The position numbers and the translations under genes are program-made. A model generated the notes under the pieces. It was not told the origin of the DNA and made no database searches. It worked only from the letters and a program-made list of their open reading frames with translations. DNA of 64,000 bases from Enterococcaceae bacterium (GTDB lineage: Bacteria > Bacillota > Bacilli > Lactobacillales > Enterococcaceae). The stretch spans positions 222,924 through 286,923 of the forward strand of contig JALCOL010000003.1 of the NCBI GenBank assembly GCA_022649665.1, given 5' to 3'. Every line of letters begins with the position of its first letter. Positions within the stretch are counted from its first letter, which is position 1. This document shows positions 42,760 to 51,633 of this stretch, piece after piece.

Positions 42760-44787
42760 TTACATGATCGTCGTCTCAGAAGTCAGCCAAAAAGGATCCG
42801 GCTTCAATCCGTATTGCTTACGAAGCTTGGTATACCCAGCTTTTGACAAGGGGATCGCCACATGATATTGGTTGCGTGTCTCTTGAAACTGCGGATCAAA
42901 CGGATTGACCACGTTGTCGATCGGATCTTTTTCAGTGTCGCTTGCAGCCTCGATCAAAAATTCATTCCCGAACAAGCAATGCTGCATCGGTACTGGCAGA
43001 TCACTGATCGTCCATCCCGTCAAATATAAAAGATCATTGAGTGAAGAAATAATGAATTGGCATTCAAGATCTGCTTTTTTGCCAGTCACAGCGCATGTGG
43101 CAACTGTGACCGGTTCTTCACGATCAGCATATTTGATCATTTGATAATTTCCAATTAAATAATCAGTCTGTTGTTCGCGGAAAGGATCCTCACTCGTCAG
43201 CACATCATCCCAATGCACCGAAAAAGTCCCTGGATAGCTCTCTTTCGGATCGACCAGCATCGCTGTCAGCGGCAGCGTTTCCCCATGCAGTTTCGCTACC
43301 CGCTCCAAGAGCCAGTCCATTCGTTCCTTCAGCCGCGCAACGTAGCGCCGCCGGAAACTCTGGATCTGCTCGTTGTAATCATAGCGGAGCAAACACGACA
43401 GCTGCGAAGCTAAATTAGCTCGCTGAAGATGATCGATTTGCACTTGCAGCTCGCGCGCGGTCCCGAAAGCCGTGGGGAGAAAAATATAAGCATTTTCCCA
43501 GACAGTCGCCGCTCCCTTATCGTGGTTTCCGGCTTCCTTCCACTGGACGCCTTGTTTTGTATTTCGCGGATTATCTTTGCGATTGCGCAAAAAGAAGCGT
43601 TTGCCGTCATAGACCATCGATAAGTACTCCCCGGAGTCCGAAACTGGGAACAAAAGAGAACTGTCGAGTCTCCCCTGCTTTCGGTAAAAGTCGATCATCC
43701 AGTGATTGATCTGTTCGTGATTGTCCGCTGTCTTGATTCTTTTCAAGCCGATTTCTTTTAAGAACTGTTCGCCGGTATACGAAAGTTCTTGCTTGGGAAC
43801 CTGCCTAGCAAAATACCGCTGATCGATCATGCGGATCATCGCCAAGATCCAAACGTAGCTTTCTTTGCGCAAAGAAGAAATTGCCCCGAGACGCATCAAA
43901 CTATTCTTCCGGATAAGAACTTCATTCAGCTCTTTTCCTTGCCGCGAAGCATACAGCTCGCCATTGATCCAATTCAAATCGATATTCAAGAGGCTAGCAG
44001 GCAGAAAGCTGTTTTGATTGATCGTCACGATCCGGCGTTCAGGAAAGCTGTTCGCGGCTTGATGATCAAAAGTGCCGGAAGCCGTTGGATGGTCGCTTAA
44101 AATCGTCAAATTTTCTCCATTTTTGACGCCGAAAACAAAATAGTTTTCACCTGACAACCGGTCGATCACTGCATAGAGTCCGACCCCGTCCCCCTGTTTC
44201 TCTTTCAAAAAGTGCAGCAGCGAAGCGATCGACCAGAAGGCATAGATCGAATCGTGGATCCGCGCACTGCTGGAATGAAAATCTCCATAAGAAAACTGAT
44301 CGACACGCAATTTGGCAGTTTGATCCTGCGCATCAAAAAAAGCGGCCGGAAACTCGCTTCTTCTCATCAGTTCTGCCAGCTCTTCTTTCGAAAAATCATT
44401 TTTTCGAAATTTTGTGACTACCCGGTAAAGCTCATCGAAAAATTCGGTTTCGACGCGGATCGCTTCCGGTGCATCCAGGCAAGCTGCAATTTTTTGATAA
44501 TCGACCGCGAATTGATGAAGCGCTGCGTTGTTCTCGATCAAATCCCTTCCATTGAAAGAGATCCCGCTCAAGATTTGCGGCAAATGTTCTTTCAATTCCA
44601 AATAGCTCGTTACACCGCTTGGATCTAAGTACATCCCGCGTTTTAAGCGATCAATGAATAACTTATACTCTAAAGGCTCGCTCAAATATCCGGAATAACT
44701 TTTCAACCGGCTGAGGAAAATAGTTTGAAATGTTTCGATTGTCTTAAGCAGCAGTTGATCAAAAGGTATCTTCTCCAAAATATCCAC
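42760..44787 (-). CDS. Large protein of the unknown module, copy B
   Basis: 675 residues, no recognised family, full-length homologue of the copy A protein. The conserved blocks are the N-terminus (TIETFQTIFLSRLKSYSGYL), FGVKNGENLTILSD, GEYLSMVYDGKRFFLRNRKDNPRN, QRANLASQLSCLLRYDY, TVATCAVTGKKADLEC, LLYLTGWTISDLPVPMQH, and the tail LSKAGYTKLRKQYGLKPD. GTG start behind AAGGGAT, identical in layout to copy A. There are no signal peptide, no clear membrane helices and no nucleotide-binding loop. The middle of the protein is the most diverged. The function is unknown. Confidence 0.8.
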   Translation of the reverse strand: MDILEKIPFDQLLLKTIETFQTIFLSRLKSYSGYLSEPLEYKLFIDRLKRGMYLDPSGVTSYLELKEHLPQILSGISFNGRDLIENNAALHQFAVDYQKIAACLDAPEAIRVETEFFDELYRVVTKFRKNDFSKEELAELMRRSEFPAAFFDAQDQTAKLRVDQFSYGDFHSSSARIHDSIYAFWSIASLLHFLKEKQGDGVGLYAVIDRLSGENYFVFGVKNGENLTILSDHPTASGTFDHQAANSFPERRIVTINQNSFLPASLLNIDLNWINGELYASRQGKELNEVLIRKNSLMRLGAISSLRKESYVWILAMIRMIDQRYFARQVPKQELSYTGEQFLKEIGLKRIKTADNHEQINHWMIDFYRKQGRLDSSLLFPVSDSGEYLSMVYDGKRFFLRNRKDNPRNTKQGVQWKEAGNHDKGAATVWENAYIFLPTAFGTARELQVQIDHLQRANLASQLSCLLRYDYNEQIQSFRRRYVARLKERMDWLLERVAKLHGETLPLTAMLVDPKESYPGTFSVHWDDVLTSEDPFREQQTDYLIGNYQMIKYADREEPVTVATCAVTGKKADLECQFIISSLNDLLYLTGWTISDLPVPMQHCLFGNEFLIEAASDTEKDPIDNVVNPFDPQFQETRNQYHVAIPLSKAGYTKLRKQYGLKPDPFWLTSETTIM

Positions 44788-44923
44788 ATCCCTTGATTAA
44801 TTGATTAGAACCAAACAAATTTGTTGAAGCTAGCCGATTTTTATTTGGTTCCGCTTTCATAAAGAAGTATGAAAACTAGCTGTCTCTGATATGTGTTGCC
44901 ATCACATTTGTTTCTTTTGGCCT

Positions 44924-44953
44924 ATTATATCATGCAGTTACTGTAAACGGTAG
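44924..44953 (-). promoter_or_regulatory. Shared-motif promoter of the unknown module, copy B
   Basis: On the minus strand, CTACCGTTTACAGTAA (44953-44938) is followed by TATAAT (44929-44924), with the same 24-base distance from motif start to -10 as before copy A. About 137 bases of leader follow to the GTG start. Confidence 0.5.
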
Positions 44954-45037
44954 ATTAATATCAATCACAGTATATTTACATTGCATTTTAATAATCAGGA
45001 CGATTTTTTCGTTTGAATTTTTGCGTTTGCCTCTGAT

Positions 45038-45066
45038 TTGCAAGCGCTGTCATTTTCCGGTAGAAT
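45038..45066 (+). promoter_or_regulatory. Promoter of the SDR gene overlapped by a cre-like site
   Basis: TTGCAA (45038-45043), a 17-base spacer and TAGAAT (45061-45066) form the promoter. TTGCAAGCGCTGTCATT (45038-45054) fits the CcpA cre pattern WTGNNARCGNWWWCAWW with one mismatch and covers the -35, so carbon catabolite repression is expected. Confidence 0.55.
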
Positions 45067-45085
45067 CAACTCAGGAGGTTTTGAT

Positions 45086-45844
45086 ATGAAAAATTATTTA
45101 GATTTGACAGGAAAAGTAGCAGTCGTGACCGGCGCTTCCTCTGGTTTAGGACGCGCTTATGCGAAAGCGCTCGCCGAAAATGGTGCGAAAGTCGCCGCGA
45201 TGGCGCGCCGCACCGAGCGTTTGGAAGACTTGAAGAAAGAGATCGAAGCAGCCGGCGGTGAATGCCTGCCCGTCACGATGGATGTGACAAAAGAATCGAT
45301 GGTCATTGACGGCGTGAAAAAGGTCGTTGATCATTTCGGCACGATCGATATTTTGATCAATAACGCCGGAGCGATCAAAGTCGTCCCGACCGTCGATCTT
45401 GCACTTGCTGATTGGCAAAAGGTCGTCGATATCAGCTTGACCGGCTATTTCTTGATGGCTCGCGAATGCGGCAAAGTGATGATAAAAAATAATTATGGCC
45501 GCGTCATCAATACCGCTTCAATGTTCGGGCTGATCGCCGGCCAGCATATGCCGAACTTGGCTTATAATGCAACGAAAGGTGCTGTCCCGAATTTCACTCG
45601 CAGCTTGGCACAGGAATGGGCTGAGTACAATATCACGGTGAACGCGATCGCTCCCGGAATGTTCCCGAGCGAGATGATGGTGATGGAAGACTCGACACTG
45701 GCGCTGCTGAAAAACCGCTGCCCGATCGGCCGACCAGGCAACGTTGAGGAGCTTTTGGGACAAATGCTCTTGTTTGCCTCAGAAGCATCCAGCTACACGA
45801 CCGGTCAAACGATCGCGATCGATGGCGGTTGGACTGCTGTATAA
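45086..45844 (+). CDS. Short-chain dehydrogenase/reductase
   Basis: 252 residues, classical SDR. The cofactor motif is VVTGASSGLGRAYA, NNAG appears in ILINNAGAIKV, the catalytic Ser is in INTASMFGL, and Tyr/Lys in LAYNATKGAV; the C-terminus ends in TGQTIAIDGGWTAV. It resembles gluconate 5-dehydrogenase/3-ketoacyl reductase types acting on sugars or polyols. ATG 45086 has AGGAGG; it is a single gene between its promoter and a terminator. The cre-like site supports a role in using a secondary carbon source. Confidence 0.88.
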   Translation: MKNYLDLTGKVAVVTGASSGLGRAYAKALAENGAKVAAMARRTERLEDLKKEIEAAGGECLPVTMDVTKESMVIDGVKKVVDHFGTIDILINNAGAIKVVPTVDLALADWQKVVDISLTGYFLMARECGKVMIKNNYGRVINTASMFGLIAGQHMPNLAYNATKGAVPNFTRSLAQEWAEYNITVNAIAPGMFPSEMMVMEDSTLALLKNRCPIGRPGNVEELLGQMLLFASEASSYTTGQTIAIDGGWTAV

Positions 45845-45858
45845 TTTTTGATTGAAAT

Positions 45859-45900
45859 GACAAGAACCCTCCAATGCTGCGGCATTGGAGGGTTCTTGTC
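45859..45900. terminator. Bidirectional terminator between SDR and ABC permease
   Basis: A perfect stem of about 18 bp (ACAAGAACCCTCCAATGC with its complement) and a TGCG loop lie in a convergent setting. Confidence 0.8.
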
Positions 45901-45911
45901 ATTAAAAACAA

Positions 45912-48422
45912 TCATTCGTTTGATTTCAATGCGCCGATCATATCGATCTTCTTCAACTTCCTGTGGGTGATCAGTGTTACGACCAATGAGAATAGGATCG
46001 TCATGCCGGTCGAAATCAAATAGCCGCTTGCGGGAATGATCAACGGAAAGGATAAAAGGTCTGAGGCGGCCATCGTAATAATGAACCATGTCAGCAGCTT
46101 CCCGATCCCAAAGCCGAATAAAATCCCGAAGATCGTAAAGATGATGTTCTCGCGAACGATATGCATCGTCACTTCTTGATCATAAAATCCAAGAACTTTG
46201 ATCGTAGCAAGTTCGCGCTCGCGTTCAGAAATATTGATATTCGTCAAATTGAACAGCACGACGAATGCCAGTGTTCCCGAAAGCACGATAAACAAGAGAA
46301 CGATCGGCTGCAGATTTGCGTTTGCAGCGGCTTGTTTATTGATTTGATCACTGAGGAAAGTCGTCGCCAACACATACCCGGTCTTCTGCAGGGTTTTTGC
46401 TGATCTTTTTTCTTCTTGACTTGTCATTTTTTTCGTTTTGACAAGAAAAGTATTTGCAAGCGGCGTTTCCTGCGTCAGCTGCTTCAAATAATTCTGATCG
46501 ATAAAAACATTGTGCCCTAAATAATTCTCGGTGATCCCGGCAACTTTCAGCTTGACGGTCTTTCCGGCAGCTGTCTGTATTTTGAGCGTTTCATCGACAT
46601 TCACGTCGAAAATTTTAGCCAGATCTTTCGAAATGATCGCGCCCGCTTTTGTCGGCTGCGTAGCACTATCACCGGTCATTTTTTTCAAGGTGAAATAGCT
46701 TTTCAGCTGAGCAGGCTTTGCAGCGGCATAAAGCGTTGCCGTCTGATCGCTCACATTCGTTTGTTTGAATTTTACTTGCTCCGTATGAAGCAGCAGGCAT
46801 TTTTCTGCTTTTGAATTTGCATCGATCACTCGTTCCACTTCTTTAGTGTTTGCTGCTGAGAGGCCGTCTTCCAGCGAAACCAGCGCTTCATAGTGAGTCA
46901 GCTGCGTGAACTGGCGGTCCGCGACCTTCCCGATCGAGTCCCGCAAACCAAACCCGGCAACCATCAACCCAGTACAGCCGGCGATCCCTAAAATCGTCAA
47001 GATCATCCGCGCTTTATAACGAAATAGATTGCGGTAAGTGACTTTTTGATTAAAGCTCAACCGCCGCCAAAACGGTTTGATGTATTCCAAAATGATTCGC
47101 TTGCCCGGTTTAGGCGCTTTCGGCATCAAAAGCGTCATTGGTCTTTCACGCAAGTCTTTCGCCAAAATGTAAATCGTTGCGACAAGCGTTGCGACCAAAG
47201 AAGCCGCGATCGCCAGCAGGATCGGCCAAATCCAGAAGTGTGTCGGATAATAGGGGAACACATTGATTTTTTTCAGCATTGAAAAAACGAGCGGGGGAAC
47301 AAGTTTGGTCCCTGCCAGGATCCCTAGAATCGTTCCGCTTGCGCCGGTCAAAAATGCGTACAATAAATATTTTTTCGAAATTTCACTATTTCGGTAGCCT
47401 AACGCTTTTAGTGTGCCGATCTCTGAGCGGTCTTCTTCGACCATCCGAGTGATCGTCGTGAAGGTGATCAAGACCCCGATCAAAAAGAAGAACACGGGAA
47501 AAACATTGCCGATCGCATCGATCCGGGAAGAAAGACTGGTAAATTCGCTGAAGCCCGGATTTGCACTGCGTTCAGTCAAAATATAATTCGGTGTTTTGAT
47601 TTTCTGCAAGGCGGCTAGCTGAGTTTGGGCGGGATCCAACTCTTTCTGCTGTTTGGCGATTTCCACCTCTCCTTGAGCGATCAGTTCCTGGCGGCGCGTC
47701 TTCTTCCGCTGATCGAACCGGTCTTGGATTTTTTCTTCTTTTTTGTCCAAAGCACTTTCATAAGCTTGTGAAGCGATCGGTAAATGATCCAGATCGCTGA
47801 AACGCACGTACATGGTCGAATAGACCTTGCTGGAAAAGGCCGCTTCCGGCAAATAGACATAGCCGTCCAGCGAACCGTCGCCGATATTCGTTGTCCCCTT
47901 CTCGGTGCGGTCGACATAAAGCGGCGACTCGATAAAGCCGGTCACTTTGAACTCTTTTTGCTTCAATTGATCGCTGGCGATCACTAGTTTGCTCCCGATC
48001 GGATATTGTTTTTTCAAAGCGGAGTCGACTAGGATCTCCTGCGCAACTTTCGGATAGGCCCCTTTGACTAGCTGCAGAGTGTTTTGCTGCTCCTTCTTTG
48101 GATAGGAGTATACCTGCAGATTCAACCCCTTTTTTTCGTCCGCAAAAGGAAAACTATGGCCGAGTTCAGCATGGATACCTTTCACTTGTTGGACAATTTC
48201 CAGATCCGTCGCTGTCAAACCAGCAGTCCCGGTGATCGTCAGATCAGAAACTTTATGTTGATCCACATAATTTTGGACGGTCTCTTCCAGATCCGGTCCG
48301 ACGGATTTGATCCCAACGAAAAGCAGAACCCCCATAAAAATGATCAAAGTAATCGCGATAAACTGCCCGGCGGACTGCCTGAGACCGCGGAGCGCACTGC
48401 GCAAATAGACACTGATTTTCAT
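45912..48422 (-). CDS. FtsX-type ABC transporter permease
   Basis: 836 residues with two FtsX domains. An N-terminal helix (residues ~19-40) and a large outside domain are followed by four-helix groups around residues ~310-440 and ~700-830 (ITFTTITRMVEEDRSEIGTLKALGYR and ERERELATIKVLGFYDQEV are the coupling segments). A helical, charged stretch lies near residues 225-275. This is the MacB/LolE-like plan of permeases involved in peptide sensing or export. No ATP-binding gene is next to it, so its ATPase must be elsewhere. ATG behind AGGAGAG. Single gene. Confidence 0.82.
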   Translation of the reverse strand: MKISVYLRSALRGLRQSAGQFIAITLIIFMGVLLFVGIKSVGPDLEETVQNYVDQHKVSDLTITGTAGLTATDLEIVQQVKGIHAELGHSFPFADEKKGLNLQVYSYPKKEQQNTLQLVKGAYPKVAQEILVDSALKKQYPIGSKLVIASDQLKQKEFKVTGFIESPLYVDRTEKGTTNIGDGSLDGYVYLPEAAFSSKVYSTMYVRFSDLDHLPIASQAYESALDKKEEKIQDRFDQRKKTRRQELIAQGEVEIAKQQKELDPAQTQLAALQKIKTPNYILTERSANPGFSEFTSLSSRIDAIGNVFPVFFFLIGVLITFTTITRMVEEDRSEIGTLKALGYRNSEISKKYLLYAFLTGASGTILGILAGTKLVPPLVFSMLKKINVFPYYPTHFWIWPILLAIAASLVATLVATIYILAKDLRERPMTLLMPKAPKPGKRIILEYIKPFWRRLSFNQKVTYRNLFRYKARMILTILGIAGCTGLMVAGFGLRDSIGKVADRQFTQLTHYEALVSLEDGLSAANTKEVERVIDANSKAEKCLLLHTEQVKFKQTNVSDQTATLYAAAKPAQLKSYFTLKKMTGDSATQPTKAGAIISKDLAKIFDVNVDETLKIQTAAGKTVKLKVAGITENYLGHNVFIDQNYLKQLTQETPLANTFLVKTKKMTSQEEKRSAKTLQKTGYVLATTFLSDQINKQAAANANLQPIVLLFIVLSGTLAFVVLFNLTNINISERERELATIKVLGFYDQEVTMHIVRENIIFTIFGILFGFGIGKLLTWFIITMAASDLLSFPLIIPASGYLISTGMTILFSLVVTLITHRKLKKIDMIGALKSNE

Positions 48423-48639
48423 ATTTCTCTCCTGCCAAACTGTCTTGATTAGTAATCTTTGCTGATTTAGCCGTATTTGCTTAGTATAGCCGCTTTATTC
48501 AGCGAGTACAATCCTTTCAGCTTCACGCTTTGCAGTCGATCTGTGGTAAAATCGGTCTATAGAGCAGGATCATTGGAGCTTTTGCTCAATAGTTCACATC
48601 ATTCGGCTCGACCGATCAATGATAATGGAGATGAATCAA

Positions 48640-50070
48640 TTGGGAAAAAATACTAAACGTTCGCTGGTGATGGCGGCGGTCTTTATTGCGACCTTCATGA
48701 CCTCGGTCGAAGTAACGATCGTCACCACCGCACTGCCTTCGATCATCAGCGACTTAGAAGGACTTTCGATGCAAAGCTGGATCATGTCCTCCTATCTGCT
48801 GACGACTGCTGTCACGACGCCGATCTACGGCAAATTAGCGGACACGATCGGCCGCAAACATGTCTTTCAATTCGGCGTTCTGCTCTTTACGCTCGGAACA
48901 TGGCTGAGCGGATTGGCCCCGAACATCATGCTCTTGATCCTGGCACGCGGGCTTCAAGGGATCGGTGCCGGAGCGGTGATGCCGCTGACATTTACGATCA
49001 TCGCCGACTACTTTGACTTTGAAGAACGCGCCAAGATTTTGGCGCTGAACAATACAGCTTGGGGACTTTCAGCTTTGATGGGTCCGCTTTTAGGCGGTTT
49101 TTTAGTCGATAATCTCTCGTGGCATTGGGTCTTTTTCGTCAATGTACCATTGGGGCTTTTCGTCTTCTTGTTAATGGCGGTCGGCGACCACCAGCCGCAG
49201 CCTGAAAAACAAAAAATGCGTTTTGACTGGCGCGGCATTTTTTGGCTGGCTGCGACACTTGTCACCTTGCTTTTAGGGATCCAAAATTCACAGCATATTT
49301 CCGGCTGGCTGCTGCTTGCTGCAGCACTCCTCTGTCTGTACTTGCTGATTCGTCAAGAAAACCACGCCAAGGAACCGCTGATCCCGCTCAAGATGTTCCA
49401 AAACCCGACATTCGGGGTTCAAATTTTGACAGCGACCCTTTTAAGCGGCGTACTGATCGGCTACCAAGTCTATTTTCCGATCTGGCTGCAGTCGCTTTAT
49501 CGTTTACCGGCAACACAAGCAGGGCTTGCAGTCACCAGCAGTTCGATCATGTGGCTTTTGGCTTCATTTTTAGTCGGCCCGCTGCTCAAGCGCCTTCCGC
49601 CGCGGCGGATCACCTTGATCCTCGTGTTTTTGCTGACTTGTGCCTATTCTCCGCTGATCTTTGCTGCGGGGGGATTTCCGACATGGGTCTTTTACCTGAT
49701 CGCGATGACGAACGGAACGGTGATGGGGATCGTGATCACGATGAATACGATGCTTACCCAGCATCTCGTCGACCCGCAATACGTTGGCTCGGCGACCAGT
49801 ATCTTTACCTTGGGGCGCTCCTTGGGGCAAACGATCATGACCGGCTTTTTTGGAACACTCTTTACTTTCTTGATCCGGCAAAATTTGCACGGCGCCTCTT
49901 TTAAAAAAATCAATGAAATCATCAGCTCCGCCCACCCGGCTGCCGCAAGCAGTGAATTATCGCGGCCGATCTTGGCTGGACTTCACGGTGTTTTTATCAT
50001 CGTGGTTTTATTATTAGCGGTCGTTTTATGGTGCAACTGGCGCGATCCGCATCGCGGAATGATCGAATAA
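48640..50070 (+). CDS. MFS drug exporter, DHA2 (EmrB/QacA) type
   Basis: About 476 residues with 14 membrane helices. ATFMTSVEVTIVTTALPSI is the DHA2 motif in helix 1, and GKLADTIGRKHVFQFG is the MFS loop 2-3 motif; LARGLQGIGAGAVMPL is motif B-like. I favour the TTG at 48640, because GGAG lies nine bases upstream of it. ATGs at 48619, 48625 and 48631 are alternatives adding up to seven residues. It probably exports toxic compounds. No TetR-type regulator lies beside it. Confidence 0.85.
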   Translation: MGKNTKRSLVMAAVFIATFMTSVEVTIVTTALPSIISDLEGLSMQSWIMSSYLLTTAVTTPIYGKLADTIGRKHVFQFGVLLFTLGTWLSGLAPNIMLLILARGLQGIGAGAVMPLTFTIIADYFDFEERAKILALNNTAWGLSALMGPLLGGFLVDNLSWHWVFFVNVPLGLFVFLLMAVGDHQPQPEKQKMRFDWRGIFWLAATLVTLLLGIQNSQHISGWLLLAAALLCLYLLIRQENHAKEPLIPLKMFQNPTFGVQILTATLLSGVLIGYQVYFPIWLQSLYRLPATQAGLAVTSSSIMWLLASFLVGPLLKRLPPRRITLILVFLLTCAYSPLIFAAGGFPTWVFYLIAMTNGTVMGIVITMNTMLTQHLVDPQYVGSATSIFTLGRSLGQTIMTGFFGTLFTFLIRQNLHGASFKKINEIISSAHPAAASSELSRPILAGLHGVFIIVVLLLAVVLWCNWRDPHRGMIE

Positions 50071-50080
50071 GACAGCACTT

Positions 50081-50124
50081 AAAAAATGAGGATCATGACA
50101 AATTTGTCATGATCCTCATTTTTT
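50081..50124. terminator. Perfect 44-bp palindromic terminator
   Basis: The 44 bases are fully self-complementary (half-site AAAAAATGAGGATCATGACA and beyond), between the convergent MFS and HAD genes. It acts as a terminator in both directions. Confidence 0.85.
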
Positions 50125-50129
50125 GCAAT

Positions 50130-50768
50130 TCACTCCAAAAGATCAAGCGGCGTTTTCGAAAACAGATCGGGCGGAATGGTCAGTTGCGCTCCCGCAAACC
50201 ACGCGACGCCGACACTTGCGATGCCGGCATTTTTTGCTGCGAGCACATCAGCATCCGCATCCCCGAAATAGACTGCCGCTTCCGGCAGACATTTAAAATG
50301 TGATAATGCGTCCTGAAGCCCTTCCGGATCTGGTTTGGGGCGGTCAGTGTCATCCCCCGTCACGCTATATGAAAAATAAGGAAGCAAACCTAATTTTTCC
50401 ATGGAGATATCAAGAGAACGTCTTGCCTTGCCGGTCACTACCGCCATTTTTTTGCCTTGTGACCGAAAAATTTCCAGCATTTTACTGATCTGCGGATCAG
50501 CCTTTACTAGTTCAGCATGCCGCTTTTCATACGTTGCATAATACAGTTCGACTGCCGCTTCGTAGTCTGCCGGGTCTGCCAAATGCTGCCGGATGATCCC
50601 GGTTTCACTCGGTCCGAACCACGCCGTGATCGCTTGATCGCTCAGATCCATTCCGTTGAACTTTTCGAAAACTGCCCGAAAACTCGCAAAACAGATCGGC
50701 AATGTGTCAGCGATCGTGCCATCGAAATCAAAAAGCAGTGTATCAAAACGGCTGAATTTGTCAGTCAT
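50130..50768 (-). CDS. HAD family phosphatase (phosphoglycolate phosphatase-like)
   Basis: 212 residues. The motifs are LLFDFDGTIADTLP (nucleophile Asp), VVTGKARRS (motif II), KPDPEGLQDAL (motif III Lys) and YFGDADADVLAAKNAG (motif IV). The helical cap is of the C1/PGP-like type. ATG 50768 follows AAAGGGGGGG. It lies 50 bases after the alpha/beta hydrolase in the pucR operon. The substrate is unknown. Confidence 0.85.
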   Translation of the reverse strand: MTDKFSRFDTLLFDFDGTIADTLPICFASFRAVFEKFNGMDLSDQAITAWFGPSETGIIRQHLADPADYEAAVELYYATYEKRHAELVKADPQISKMLEIFRSQGKKMAVVTGKARRSLDISMEKLGLLPYFSYSVTGDDTDRPKPDPEGLQDALSHFKCLPEAAVYFGDADADVLAAKNAGIASVGVAWFAGAQLTIPPDLFSKTPLDLLE

Positions 50769-50817
50769 TGCTTTCCCCCCCCTTTCCCGCTTTATTATAG
50801 CAAACAAGTTTTATCCT

Positions 50818-51633
50818 TTAATCAAAGTCTTCCAGCCAATCTCCGAGTGCTTCGATCACTTGCAGGACACTCGGATCGCTTTCTTCTTTCAAAAAGTCGT
50901 GCGGCAGATAATAGACTGGTTTGAAGGTGCCGGCTTTATTCAGCTTCGCCAACGTTTTACTGTATTTAAACGGAACTTCTTCATCGGTACTGCTGGCCGA
51001 ACTGAATACCGGCGGGAATTTCTTCAATTCTTCCGTAGTCAGCTCGAATCGGCCGCGATTTTCTGCCGTGATCCCATAATATCGCAGCAAGGAGCGATTT
51101 TGGGCTGCATAGAGGTAAAGCAGATAGCGGCTCAGCTGGGGATCATCCCAGATGGGATCTTTTTGATCAATGCCTTTGATCTCTTCAGCGGTGATCGTCT
51201 GCGGTGCTAATTTCCGCGGGTTTTCCACGAAAGCGAGGTCATAATATCCGTAAAAGTTGATCAGACCGGCTGGTGTCTGCCGGCTTTGCAAAAGCTGAGC
51301 CGTTAAAAGCTGCATCAAATAGCCGCCCGCTGAACGCCCGCAAAACAAGAATTCTGCTTCCTTGATGACTTCTGTCTGTAGCTCAGTGAAAGAAGCTGCA
51401 AGCTCCGCGACGATTTCCGCTAGCGGACTGTTCGGACTCAAGAGATAATCAAGGGTGATAACTGTGAACCCGTGTTTCAAAAAAAGGCTTTCAAGTATTT
51501 GCGGAAAATCCGCTTTGCTGCCGTAGACGAGCCCGCCGCCATGCAGATAGAGAATATATTTTTCTTTTTCGACCGTGTTTGGAGCAATCAGCTTTGCGGT
51601 CGCCCCATTAGTTAATTGGATCATTCGTTCCAT
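50818..51633 (-). CDS. Alpha/beta hydrolase of the HSL/esterase type
   Basis: 271 residues. The oxyanion motif HGGG is in ILYLHGGGLVYG; the nucleophile elbow is GRSAGGYLMQ; the acid-His part includes YYLPHDFLKE. It is cytoplasmic, without a signal. ATG 51633 is behind GAGGGAAG and overlaps the end of pucR by 26 bases, so the two are coupled. A role in the same catabolic pathway as PucR's targets is possible but not shown. Confidence 0.8.
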   Translation of the reverse strand: MERMIQLTNGATAKLIAPNTVEKEKYILYLHGGGLVYGSKADFPQILESLFLKHGFTVITLDYLLSPNSPLAEIVAELAASFTELQTEVIKEAEFLFCGRSAGGYLMQLLTAQLLQSRQTPAGLINFYGYYDLAFVENPRKLAPQTITAEEIKGIDQKDPIWDDPQLSRYLLYLYAAQNRSLLRYYGITAENRGRFELTTEELKKFPPVFSSASSTDEEVPFKYSKTLAKLNKAGTFKPVYYLPHDFLKEESDPSVLQVIEALGDWLEDFD

